Positions 1 through 6,264 are shown, counted from the first letter of the stretch. The stretch is DNA of 12,392 bases from an uncultured Eubacteriales bacterium (GCA_934378145.1 CAKXXW010000043.1:1-12392), one strand, 5' to 3'. Numbers and translations are program-made. The notes: generated by a model from the sequence alone, not told the origin.

Positions 1-215
1 AACTCTGCAATTGCCTTTACGGATAGTCCCAATGTACGAAGAACAAGAACATTTTTGATACGAGAAATTTGCTTTTCGGTATATTGTCGGCGAGATGAGA
101 TCCCAACGGTGGTGCTTTGGATGATACCTTTTTCTTCATAAAAGCGAAGCGTTCTTGATGTAGTGTCAAGCATCTTGCAAACTTCTGTAATATCGTATAG
201 AGATTTTTGATACAT
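1..215 (-). CDS. MerR-family transcriptional regulator, N-terminal part (cut by left window edge)
   Basis: The minus strand from the ATG at 215 reads MYQKSLYDITEVCKMLDTTS and continues open to base 1. This is the winged helix-turn-helix domain of the MerR family: a helix-turn-helix around residues 7-22 (ITEVCKMLDTTSRTLRFYEE region), the RTLRFYEEKG signature, then the wing and the basic SSRRQYTEKQISRI stretch. About 71 residues are visible, so the dimerisation helix and any effector-binding domain lie outside the window and the signal sensed cannot be told. The start is supported by a purine-rich GAGGGGGTGAGGGT just upstream. The gene lies downstream of a promoter with a 19-bp spacer containing a palindrome, as expected for a regulator that controls its own transcription. 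A longer reading in another minus-strand frame from 223 does not resemble a protein family and was discarded. Confidence 0.9.
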   Translation of the reverse strand, partial: MYQKSLYDITEVCKMLDTTSRTLRFYEEKGIIQSTTVGISSRRQYTEKQISRIKNVLVLRTLGLSVKAIAE

Positions 216-232
216 ACCCTCACCCCCTCTGT

Positions 233-263
233 ATTATACCACTTGACGCAGCGTCAATGTCAA
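233..263 (-). promoter_or_regulatory. MerR-type promoter with long spacer and palindromic operator
   Basis: On the minus strand, TTGACA (263-258) and TATAAT (238-233) are both perfect hexamers, separated by 19 bp instead of the usual 17. Inside the spacer is the palindrome TTGACGCAGCGTCAA (243-257), and a wider pair CACTTGAC (240-247) and GTCAAGTG (259-266) surrounds it. MerR-family activators bind between -35 and -10 elements spaced 19-20 bp apart and twist the DNA into an active geometry. The location directly ahead of the merR-type gene suggests autoregulation. Confidence 0.8.
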
Positions 264-391
264 GTGAAAATAATACTTTAATAGAACTTTCAGGTATGAA
301 AAACTATTGACAGTACTGTACCTTCGCTAAAGTGAAAAGCGAAGAAGCAAATTATGCAATCAAAGTTTTCCGTTGTAAAGCGAAAAAGCAC

Positions 392-420
392 TTGATTATT
401 TGCCTTCTTTATGGTATGCT
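392..420 (+). promoter_or_regulatory. Promoter for the MGMT-type gene
   Basis: TTGATT (392-397) and TATGCT (415-420) are spaced by 17 bp, and the TGG just before the -10 gives an extended -10. The transcript would start about 17 nt before the ATG at 444. The stretch 268-391 upstream holds only a small hairpin (CTTCGCT 322-328 with AGCGAAG 338-344) and no gene that I can support. Confidence 0.5.
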
Positions 421-443
421 GTCATATGTGAGGGGGGAAGACG

Positions 444-752
444 ATGTGGGGTTTACCGGATGAGCGGTTGGTTTACGAGATCCTCTCGGTCGTGGAGGAA
501 ATCCCGGAGGGACGCGTGGCTACCTACGGTCAGATCGCCCGGCTGATCGGAAGGGACCGTAACGCGCGACTGGTGGGAACGGTCCTCAGCCGCGCCGGCT
601 GTTACGGGCAGTATCCGTGCCATCGCGTTGTGAATCACGCGGGCAGGCTGGTCCCCGGCTGGGGTGAGCAGGCGGAGCTGCTGAGGCAGGAGGGCGTTGT
701 TTTGAAGGACGCCTGTCATGTCGATCTGAAAACATATCAATGGGATTTATAA
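444..752 (+). CDS. MGMT/Ogt-family protein, stand-alone DNA-binding (catalytic) domain
   Basis: The protein is 102 residues. It consists only of the C-terminal domain of O6-alkylguanine-DNA alkyltransferases, with the helix-turn-helix region VATYGQIARLIG (residues 25-36), the RNARLVGTVLS recognition segment (39-49) and the active-site motif PCHRVV (58-63). These enzymes flip out an O6-alkylguanine and move the alkyl group onto the cysteine, here Cys59. Alkyltransferase-like (ATL) proteins of similar size replace this cysteine, usually with tryptophan, and act only as lesion sensors. This protein keeps Cys59, so a transferase role is possible, but the N-terminal domain of full Ogt/AdaB proteins is absent. 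AGGGGGGAAG sits just before the ATG. The gene is more GC-rich than the AT-rich DNA on either side. It is monocistronic, with its own promoter and terminator. Confidence 0.88.
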   Translation: MWGLPDERLVYEILSVVEEIPEGRVATYGQIARLIGRDRNARLVGTVLSRAGCYGQYPCHRVVNHAGRLVPGWGEQAELLRQEGVVLKDACHVDLKTYQWDL

Positions 753-818
753 AGGCGCGGCTGTGATGCCTATACCGCAGTAATTTTCGTGTGGTATCTT
801 TTTTGCGGCGCGATACAT

Positions 819-851
819 AAAAAAGCACTTGCTTGGGCAAGTGCTTTTTTT
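819..851 (+). terminator. Intrinsic terminator after the MGMT-type gene
   Basis: GCACTTGC (825-832), a TTGG loop, GCAAGTGC (837-844), then seven T. An A-run on the left side makes the hairpin symmetric, so it could also act on the minus strand. Confidence 0.9.
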
Positions 852-971
852 GCTAAATAAATTCATTTGAGATTTGCGAAATGTGCTTCGTGCTGTTTTC
901 TCCTGAACTCAACCACTTTTTCTTTTCAGTTTCAAATTTTACACTGTTTTTCACGAATTTCACAATAACTA

Positions 972-1000
972 TTGCATTTTAATGCGAATTCATGTATAAT
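972..1000 (+). promoter_or_regulatory. Promoter for the first BspA-like lipoprotein gene
   Basis: TTGCAT (972-977) and a perfect TATAAT (995-1000) with a 17-bp spacer. The expected start point is about 1007, which leaves a short leader before the ribosome binding site at 1020-1024. Confidence 0.65.
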
Positions 1001-1030
1001 GTTAATGTTACAAAATTTTGGAGGACAGAT

Positions 1031-1927
1031 ATGAAAAAAATTCTTGCATTATTTTTTGCAATTATAATCTTAATCTTAGCGATTCCTCTTTCGGGATGCA
1101 ATGGTCCCGCGAAAAATCCCAACCCCGAATCGGATTTCAAGTACGAGGAAGAAAACGGCGGTATTAAGATCCTGTGGTACATAGGCAAGTCGGAAACCGT
1201 TGTCATTCCGAATGAAATTCAGAATCTCCCGGTTACAAAACTCGGAGGGCAAGCTTTCATGAAGAATAACCTCGTTACCTCCGTGACCATGCCCGATACC
1301 GTGGTGGAAATCAGAGATGACTGTTTTTCCGAATGCAGTAAACTTGAGAGCATAACTCTTTCAAAAAATCTGGAATTAATCGGTGAAAGAGCTTTTTATA
1401 AATGCACATCGCTCAAACATATCACAATTCCGTCAAAAACAAATGTAATAGGCTATATTGCCTTTGAAAGTTCCGGTCTTGAAACGATCGTTTTTGAGGA
1501 AGGGCTTGAGATCATAGGCGGTTACGGCTCTTTTGCCCGTACAAAAATAAAGGAAATAAGACTTCCCTCAACAGCCAGAGAAATAGGAGATAGCGCATTT
1601 GGCGCCAATCCCAACCTTGAAACTGTTGTGTTGAACGAAGGCCTTGTAACCATCGGACACAAGGCATTTGCCGCTAATCCGAAGCTAAAGGAAATCGTCA
1701 TCCCGAAAACAGTAAAGTATGTCACATATGAGGATTTCAACGCATGCAGCGGTCTTAAAAAGGTTAAGTTTGAAGGCAACGCCCCCGAAACCTTTGAGTT
1801 TACATATACAGATCCTGATTTAGACATTAAGAAAACATGGGATTTAGACTTCACGGTATATTATCATGAAGGAGCCACCGGCTTCACATCGCCCACATGG
1901 TACGGGTACAAAACAGAAATATGGTGA
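1031..1927 (+). CDS. BspA-like leucine-rich-repeat (LRR_5) lipoprotein
   Basis: The protein is 298 residues. MKK, a hydrophobic stretch and the lipobox PLSGC put the lipidated cysteine at position 23, so it should be exported and anchored to the outer face of the membrane. From about residue 45 it is a series of roughly 23-residue repeats of the BspA/TpLRR type, with recognisable cores such as ITIPSKTNVIG, VVLNEGLVTIG and IVIPKTVKYV and the alternating AF...C/N steps. The C-terminal part ends in an aromatic cap (YYHEGATGF, then PTWYGY) often seen at the end of such proteins. BspA-like proteins are linked to adhesion and surface interactions, but the ligand here is unknown. I chose the ATG at 1031 over one at 992 because GGAGG (1020-1024) precedes it and the signal peptide begins there. 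It is more AT-rich than the two BspA-like genes at 6575-9296. Confidence 0.9.
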   Translation: MKKILALFFAIIILILAIPLSGCNGPAKNPNPESDFKYEEENGGIKILWYIGKSETVVIPNEIQNLPVTKLGGQAFMKNNLVTSVTMPDTVVEIRDDCFSECSKLESITLSKNLELIGERAFYKCTSLKHITIPSKTNVIGYIAFESSGLETIVFEEGLEIIGGYGSFARTKIKEIRLPSTAREIGDSAFGANPNLETVVLNEGLVTIGHKAFAANPKLKEIVIPKTVKYVTYEDFNACSGLKKVKFEGNAPETFEFTYTDPDLDIKKTWDLDFTVYYHEGATGFTSPTWYGYKTEIW

Positions 1928-1934
1928 TTTCAGA

Positions 1935-1971
1935 GGCTGTTAAAAACTCGATGTTTTTAACAGCCCCTTTT
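1935..1971 (+). terminator. Intrinsic terminator after the first BspA-like gene
   Basis: GGCTGTTAAAAAC (1935-1947), loop TCGAT, GTTTTTAACAGCC (1953-1965), followed by CCTTTT. On the minus strand the hairpin is followed by TCTGAAATC with no T-run, so it is probably not a good terminator for the convergent gene ending at 1976. Confidence 0.8.
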
Positions 1972-1975
1972 GCAT

Positions 1976-2203
1976 TTATTTCTTCCGGTCGATCTTTATC
2001 ACGAACAGGCAGTTGGGGCATCTGAGATGACCCTGAGTAAGCAGATCCGTGATGCTTGCCGGTATAAACCGTCCGCATTGCGGGCAGGTAATTCCCGTCT
2101 TTCCCTGCGATCCGTACTCGCTCCTGCCCCCGCAGGCAAGCTCAAGCTCTTCTTCGGTGAGTGTGCAAACGCCCGTATTTTCTTTTTCGTTGCCGTTGTT
2201 CAT
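1976..2203 (-). CDS. Small peptide with double-glycine-type leader and zinc-ribbon core
   Basis: The protein is 75 residues, beginning MNNGNEKENTG. The ATG at 2203 is preferred over an in-frame one at 2230 because AAGGAG lies six bases before it. Residues 14-25 read LTEEELELACGG, which fits the leader pattern of double-glycine peptides (class II bacteriocins, Nif11- and Bacteroidales-type precursors): L-T-x-x-E-L-x-x-x-x-G-G. The remaining 50 residues contain CPQC, an 18-residue gap and CPNC, the ligand pattern of a zinc ribbon, ending in a basic IKIDRKK. If the leader is real, a C39-peptidase ABC transporter would cleave after GG and export the zinc-ribbon part. No such transporter or modification enzyme is visible nearby. 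Alternatively it is a cytoplasmic zinc-ribbon protein with a chance GG. I do not recognise a named family. Confidence 0.75.
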   Translation of the reverse strand: MNNGNEKENTGVCTLTEEELELACGGRSEYGSQGKTGITCPQCGRFIPASITDLLTQGHLRCPNCLFVIKIDRKK

Positions 2204-2253
2204 AATTATCTCCTTTTTCCGGAAGGTCATTATTTCGGTGTGCCGGTACCTTC

Positions 2254-2282
2254 AGTTTATCATATGTTGCGCCGATTGTCAA
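2254..2282 (-). promoter_or_regulatory. Promoter for the zinc-ribbon peptide gene
   Basis: On the minus strand, TTGACA (2282-2277) and TAAACT (2259-2254) are spaced by 17 bp, about 50 nt before the ATG at 2203. It is divergent from the promoter of the acetyltransferase gene. Confidence 0.55.
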
Positions 2283-2310
2283 GGATCCGGTGAACAATAT
2301 CGGAGATATC

Positions 2311-2339
2311 TTTACATTAATACATTTTTATGATATACT
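2311..2339 (+). promoter_or_regulatory. Promoter for the GNAT acetyltransferase gene
   Basis: TTTACA (2311-2316) and TATACT (2334-2339) are spaced by 17 bp, with TGA directly before the -10 (extended -10). The ATG follows at 2370 with GAGAGGGTGAT as ribosome binding site. Confidence 0.65.
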
Positions 2340-2369
2340 GAATCAACTGAATTCCGAGAGGGTGATATT

Positions 2370-2864
2370 ATGTCTTTGCGTGAAAAGCTCGAAAGGCTCG
2401 ACGGCGGATGCTGGCGGGGTGAGAAAGTGAGTATCAGACCGATTCTGACCGAGGATGACTTTATATATGCGACCTACGACTGCCGCCTTAGCGAGGAGCA
2501 ACAGGAGCTTGTCAACCCCGCGTGGTTTTCTGTCGGTCGGGCGTATCTGTGCAGGGAGGATAATTATCCCTGTATCATTGACAATGAGAAGGGCGAGCCT
2601 GTCGGTTTCATAAGTCTCTGTAAATGGCTCGGGGATGGCGACGCTTTCTCATGGAGTTATTTTATTGACCTCGGGCATCAGGGGCAGGGCTACGGCAAAA
2701 GTGCCGCACGGCTTGCGATAAGTATTCTGAAGGCTGCGGAATCGGGAAAGCCGATCAAGCTGTCTACCGAGGTGTGCAACACAAGGGCGCAGGAGCTTTA
2801 CCTGTCGCTCGGATTTCGGAAGCTCGACGAGATGGACGGCGACGACCTTGTTTTCGGGCTTTGA
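2370..2864 (+). CDS. GNAT-family N-acetyltransferase
   Basis: The protein is 164 residues, the normal size for a single GNAT domain. It would transfer an acetyl group from acetyl-CoA to an amine. Visible features are an N-terminal strand VSIRPILTEDD (20-30), strand 4 with SYFIDL (96-101), the acetyl-CoA pyrophosphate loop QGQGYGKSA (104-112) that matches the Q/R-x-x-G-x-G/A signature, and the C-terminal N-x3-A-x2-LY-x-x-LGFR segment (137-150) typical of the small-molecule and ribosomal-protein acetyltransferases. The substrate cannot be read from the sequence; spermidine, an aminoglycoside-like amine or a protein N-terminus are all open. The next gene starts 65 bp downstream, with no terminator between, but has its own extended -10, so the two may be only partly co-transcribed. 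Confidence 0.88.
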   Translation: MSLREKLERLDGGCWRGEKVSIRPILTEDDFIYATYDCRLSEEQQELVNPAWFSVGRAYLCREDNYPCIIDNEKGEPVGFISLCKWLGDGDAFSWSYFIDLGHQGQGYGKSAARLAISILKAAESGKPIKLSTEVCNTRAQELYLSLGFRKLDEMDGDDLVFGL

Positions 2865-2886
2865 TATTGAAAAGTGCGCAAAAGTG

Positions 2887-2895
2887 TGCTATAAT
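2887..2895 (+). promoter_or_regulatory. Extended -10 promoter for the Ntn hydrolase gene
   Basis: TGCTATAAT is a perfect extended -10 (TGn-TATAAT) 35 bp before the ATG at 2930. No good -35 is seen at normal distance (TTGAAA at 2869-2874 is only 15 bp away), which is common for extended -10 promoters. Confidence 0.55.
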
Positions 2896-2929
2896 TTCGG
2901 TCAGAGAAGACAAAGGAGGTAACTGCATC

Positions 2930-4036
2930 ATGAAAAAGAAAACAAAGATAATCCTGATAACCGTCGGCAGCGTCGTCGCGGTGCTTGCATTGCTTTTTAC
3001 ATTGTTTGCAATCGGGGCGTGGTCGATGTTCGGCACCTTCGTTACCGCCGCGAACACGATAGAAAAGCTCGAGGACGGGCTTTATTCGATGGAATTTACC
3101 GGCGACTACGGCTTCGACGAATTCCTTGAAAAGGGCGGCGCTGCGAGCGATGCGGAGGTCGCCGATTACCTTACCGAATTTCTCTCGCGCGGCTTCTACA
3201 AGCCCGAAGCGAAGGTCGAGACCGGAGAGTTCGGATGCTCGACGATATGCACAAAGGATGCGGACGGCAAGGTGTTCTTCGGACGCAATTACGATTGGGA
3301 AGAGTGCAGCGCGATGATAGTCCACACAAAGCCCGACAAGGGATATGAGTCTGTCTCGACCTCCTGCCTTGATTTTCTCGGATTCGGCGAGGACTACAAG
3401 CCCGACGGCTCGATGTTCGACCGCATATTCAGCCTTGCGGCGATCTATGTTCCGCTTGACGGCATGAACGAGAAGGGGCTGATGATCGCCGACCTTATGG
3501 CGGGCGACAAGGAGGAGACGCACCAGAAGACCGACAAGGTCGACCTCACCACGACGACGGCGATAAGGCTTGTCCTTGACCGCGCGGCGACTGTGGATGA
3601 GGCTGTCTCCCTGCTGAAAGAATACGATATGAACTCCTCGATAGGCTCGGCGCATCACTTCTCGATCGCCGATGCGAGCGGAAAGAGCGTCGTTGTCGAA
3701 TATGTAAACGGCGAGATGCTCGTGAAGGAGACGAATATAGTCACGAACCATTATCTTGCCGACAGCGAAAAGAAGGGTACCGGCTCGGAGCAGTCACACC
3801 TTCGCTATGACAGTCTTGCATCTCACGAGGGGAGCGCCGGCAGGGAAGAGGTCCGCGCACTGCTCGAGAGCGTTTCGCAGAAGAATTACCCGCAGGACGA
3901 GGGCAGCTACGAGAAGACCATGTGGAGCATAGTCTACTGCCCGGGCGAACTTCGCGCCGATTTCTGTTTCTCGGAAAATTATTCGCACGGCTATGAGCTT
4001 ACTCTTGCCGGCAAGGATGGCTTTCTTAAAAAATAA
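2930..4036 (+). CDS. Membrane-anchored linear amide C-N hydrolase (choloylglycine hydrolase / C45-like Ntn hydrolase)
   Basis: The protein is 368 residues. Residues 6-30 form one hydrophobic helix after a basic MKKKTK, so the rest should lie outside the cytoplasm. The Ntn-hydrolase core starts at FGCSTICTKD: the nucleophile is Cys103, with Arg119 and Asp122 in GRNYDW at exactly the spacing (+16, +19) of Cys2, Arg18 and Asp21 in bile salt hydrolases. Further matches are Asn180 in GMNEKGL, Asn273 in VTNHY and Arg292 in HLRYDS. Family members cleave linear amides (conjugated bile salts, penicillin V, acyl-homoserine lactones, N-acyl amines). The substrate here cannot be told. An Ntn cysteine must become N-terminal, so cleavage between Gly102 and Cys103 is expected. 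AAGGAGG precedes the ATG; an upstream in-frame start at 2774 would overlap the GNAT gene and add no domain. The next gene follows by 17 bp, which makes an operon likely. Confidence 0.85.
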   Translation: MKKKTKIILITVGSVVAVLALLFTLFAIGAWSMFGTFVTAANTIEKLEDGLYSMEFTGDYGFDEFLEKGGAASDAEVADYLTEFLSRGFYKPEAKVETGEFGCSTICTKDADGKVFFGRNYDWEECSAMIVHTKPDKGYESVSTSCLDFLGFGEDYKPDGSMFDRIFSLAAIYVPLDGMNEKGLMIADLMAGDKEETHQKTDKVDLTTTTAIRLVLDRAATVDEAVSLLKEYDMNSSIGSAHHFSIADASGKSVVVEYVNGEMLVKETNIVTNHYLADSEKKGTGSEQSHLRYDSLASHEGSAGREEVRALLESVSQKNYPQDEGSYEKTMWSIVYCPGELRADFCFSENYSHGYELTLAGKDGFLKK

Positions 4037-4053
4037 AATATAAGGTGAGTATT

Positions 4054-4935
4054 ATGAGAGATCTGACGATTAAAAGAATAAAGAGCTTTGTTGCCTGCCT
4101 TATGCAGATGAAGATCTATGCGGAGGATCCGGCGGGCGATACCGAGATAGACGGTACGCTCTGCCGTTTCCTCGGCACTCTCGGGAACGGTGAGGAGAAG
4201 ACCTTTCCGATCGGGGAAGAAGAGATGCGCGTGTTTGTCATCGCCGACGGACTCAGCAAGGGCTATTGCAGCGATTATTACCGTGTGCCGGCGGGGAGCG
4301 GGAATGTCTTTCTTTCCGGAAAGAACAGGCTCAATCCGGCAAGCGGAAATGCCTTCAGGTTTGACGATAACGACACCGAGGAAGTGCGCGCCTCACGCAG
4401 AAAAGGTACGCGTCGCGGGACGGTCGTTATGGCGGTCAGCGTCGTTGTCGGACTTATAATAGGCTTTTCGGCAGTGTATGTCGCTATGGCTTTGACGAGA
4501 TCCGAAGCATATACGAAGGAGAAGACCTTTACCTCGGGAGGTGTAACGCTGACACTTACGGAGGATTTCAAAAAGTTCAGATATGAAGGTACCGGTTTTG
4601 TTTCGGCATACGATTCAAAAAGAGTTGCGGTATTTGTGTTCAGGGATGACTTTTCGACCGGTGAGGAAGCCCTGACATTGAGCGTCGGAGAGTATATCGA
4701 CGCGGTCATCTCGTCAAACAATATCGTCACACTCGGAAAGAATACCGAAGCCGACCCGGCATATTATATTTACGATTACAGGAATCCCGACGACGGCAAG
4801 ACCTATATATATTATTCATATGTGTACAAGGCAGGAGATGCTTTCTATACGGTAAGGTTTGCGGTTGAGGATAAATATTCGGAGGATCTCGCACCCAAGA
4901 TAGAAAAATGGGCGGGATCTGCGAAATTTTCATAA
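4054..4935 (+). CDS. Bitopic membrane protein of unknown function, partner gene of the Ntn hydrolase
   Basis: The protein is 293 residues, and I do not recognise a named family. Three parts can be seen: a soluble N-terminal domain (about 1-105) with MKIYAEDP, a CRFLGTLGNGEEKTFPIG segment and a glycine/asparagine-rich end; a basic stretch RASRRKGTRR (112-121) followed by one transmembrane helix (about 123-147); and a C-terminal domain (150-293) rich in beta-type and aromatic residues such as YIYDY and YIYYSYVY. By the positive-inside rule the N-terminal domain is cytoplasmic and the C-terminal domain outside. The ATG at 4054 is preferred over the GTG at 4045 because AAGGTG (4042-4047) is well spaced from it. 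It is 17 bp after the Ntn hydrolase gene, so the two are probably co-transcribed and may act together. The C-terminal part could be a PsbP/Mog1-like sandwich, but that is a guess from strand pattern only. Confidence 0.8.
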   Translation: MRDLTIKRIKSFVACLMQMKIYAEDPAGDTEIDGTLCRFLGTLGNGEEKTFPIGEEEMRVFVIADGLSKGYCSDYYRVPAGSGNVFLSGKNRLNPASGNAFRFDDNDTEEVRASRRKGTRRGTVVMAVSVVVGLIIGFSAVYVAMALTRSEAYTKEKTFTSGGVTLTLTEDFKKFRYEGTGFVSAYDSKRVAVFVFRDDFSTGEEALTLSVGEYIDAVISSNNIVTLGKNTEADPAYYIYDYRNPDDGKTYIYYSYVYKAGDAFYTVRFAVEDKYSEDLAPKIEKWAGSAKFS

Positions 4936-4939
4936 CATA

Positions 4940-4981
4940 AAATTCCTGCCACCCGATGCACGGGTGGCAGGAATTTTTTTA
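4940..4981. terminator. Shared bidirectional terminator between convergent genes
   Basis: AAATTCCTGCCACCCG (4940-4955), a five-base loop, CGGGTGGCAGGAATTT (4961-4976) and more T. It ends the plus-strand unit at 4935 and the minus-strand SGNH gene whose stop is at 4983. Confidence 0.93.
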
Positions 4982-4982
4982 T

Positions 4983-6200
4983 TCAGCTTGCGCTTTTTGT
5001 CTTGAGGAATTCCGAGTATCTTTCGGCGATCTGTTTTTCAAAGAAGGGAAGGATGTATGCCATTCCCGCCTCGTTGAGGTGGCTGACATCGTTGTCTTTG
5101 ATGCAGTATTTGCTTCTGAAAGAGGCATCGTCCATATTGATGCCGGTGGCGTCTTTGTCGGATGCGTTGATGCAGGTCACGCGGGGATCGTTGCGGTATT
5201 CGGCAAGGGCGACCATCGCGTTTGCGTAATCGACATTGGAGAGCCCCGTCGATGCCTTGCCTGTGTTATACCACGGAGTCACGAGGATTATCATTGCGTC
5301 GGGACATTCCGCAAGGTACTTGTCTATCATCGTGTTGAGCGCGCCGAGGAAGGTCTTCGTGTCTTTGTCGGTGTTTTCTCCGATCGGAACGCCGACATTG
5401 CGGTCATTTCTGCCGCCCTCGAGAAGGATGACATTCGCCTTCGAGGCGAATTCGGTCGAGTTGCGCTTTACCATGGGATTTCTGTCGGTAGTGAAGTCGG
5501 AGACGGTGCTGCCCCCGATACCGTCGTTTTTGTAGGTCATGCCGTAGATGTCGCCGAGCTGGTTGACCCATGTGAGGTCTTTTCCGAGCGCCGAGCCGCC
5601 GAAGTAGCTGTCGCCCATGGCGTACATCGTGATACCTTCAAGGACCGAGTAGAACTCCGAGTTCCGGTAGTCCGCCGAGAGCTTCACTTCGGCATCGATC
5701 ATGGTAGAGCCTTCGGTGAGGCATTCGCCGGTGAATTTTTCAAGGGCGACCTTGAGCGCCTGATAGCATCCGGCGTTGATGACAACCTTTTTGCCGATGA
5801 CGGTGATTATGTATTCGCTGCCGCGGAGACCGCTGAGGGCTTCTGCCGATTCCTTGCGGTTGGTCTTGCCGATAAGGATCTCGTATTCCGCCTCGGTGAA
5901 TTCGGTGCCTTCGCGGACGAAATCGTCGGTGAATTTTATTTTGAGACCGGTCTTTTTATTCAGAGCGGTATAAAATGAGGAGTATATCGACTTTTCTGTT
6001 TCGGTGGCTCTTTCGGGGCGGATGATGGTATAGACCGAGAGGTCTATCTTCGGATCTTCGGCGCCCGGCGTTTCGGAGCCTAAGGATAAGGAGCCGCTGT
6101 CAGAGCCTTCGGGCGTGTTTCCTCCGCCGTTGCAGGAGAAGAGCGACAGCGCCGATATGAGCATAGCGAGGGTCAGTAATAATGCAGTGATCTTTTTCAT
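4983..6200 (-). CDS. SGNH/GDSL hydrolase-type lipoprotein
   Basis: The protein is 405 residues. The signal peptide ends in the lipobox LFSC with Cys23, followed by a Gly/Ser/Glu-rich linker to about residue 50. Residues 53-180 form an alpha/beta domain with EYEILIGKTNR (105-115), a segment seen at the front of several secreted carbohydrate-active esterases. Residues 190-400 are an SGNH hydrolase domain: block I GDS with Ser198, block II glycine in GIGGST (227-232), block III GGRND with Asn265, and block V DVSH with Asp371 and His374. All four catalytic blocks are present, so it should be active, most likely as an esterase or deacetylase on a surface or dietary polysaccharide. The ATG at 6200 starts the signal peptide; an in-frame TTG at 6230 was rejected. 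It has its own consensus promoter and a terminator shared with the convergent operon. Confidence 0.9.
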   Translation of the reverse strand: MKKITALLLTLAMLISALSLFSCNGGGNTPEGSDSGSLSLGSETPGAEDPKIDLSVYTIIRPERATETEKSIYSSFYTALNKKTGLKIKFTDDFVREGTEFTEAEYEILIGKTNRKESAEALSGLRGSEYIITVIGKKVVINAGCYQALKVALEKFTGECLTEGSTMIDAEVKLSADYRNSEFYSVLEGITMYAMGDSYFGGSALGKDLTWVNQLGDIYGMTYKNDGIGGSTVSDFTTDRNPMVKRNSTEFASKANVILLEGGRNDRNVGVPIGENTDKDTKTFLGALNTMIDKYLAECPDAMIILVTPWYNTGKASTGLSNVDYANAMVALAEYRNDPRVTCINASDKDATGINMDDASFRSKYCIKDNDVSHLNEAGMAYILPFFEKQIAERYSEFLKTKSAS

Positions 6201-6235
6201 AACCTTATGATCCTTTCCGGATATTTTCAAGGGAT

Positions 6236-6264
6236 ATTATATCACTCGGGCAGGAAGGTGTCAA
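6236..6264 (-). promoter_or_regulatory. Consensus sigma-A promoter of the SGNH lipoprotein gene
   Basis: On the minus strand, TTGACA (6264-6259) and TATAAT (6241-6236) are both perfect and spaced by 17 bp, about 36 bp before the ATG at 6200. Confidence 0.85.

Noticed and set aside
307..312. TTGACA as -35 of a plus-strand promoter upstream of the MGMT gene
   Set aside because: No -10-like hexamer lies 16-18 bp downstream; the extended -10 at 415-420 with TTGATT is a better promoter.
2798..3751. A 317-codon open frame on the minus strand opposite the Ntn hydrolase gene
   Set aside because: It is the antisense shadow of a gene with clear family motifs, with an Arg-rich composition and no start signals.
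4956..5978. A 340-codon open frame on the plus strand opposite the SGNH gene
   Set aside because: It mirrors the SGNH coding sequence, has no ribosome binding site, crosses the terminator and reads as Val/Phe/Asp-rich noise. The minus-strand protein has a signal peptide and all four SGNH blocks.
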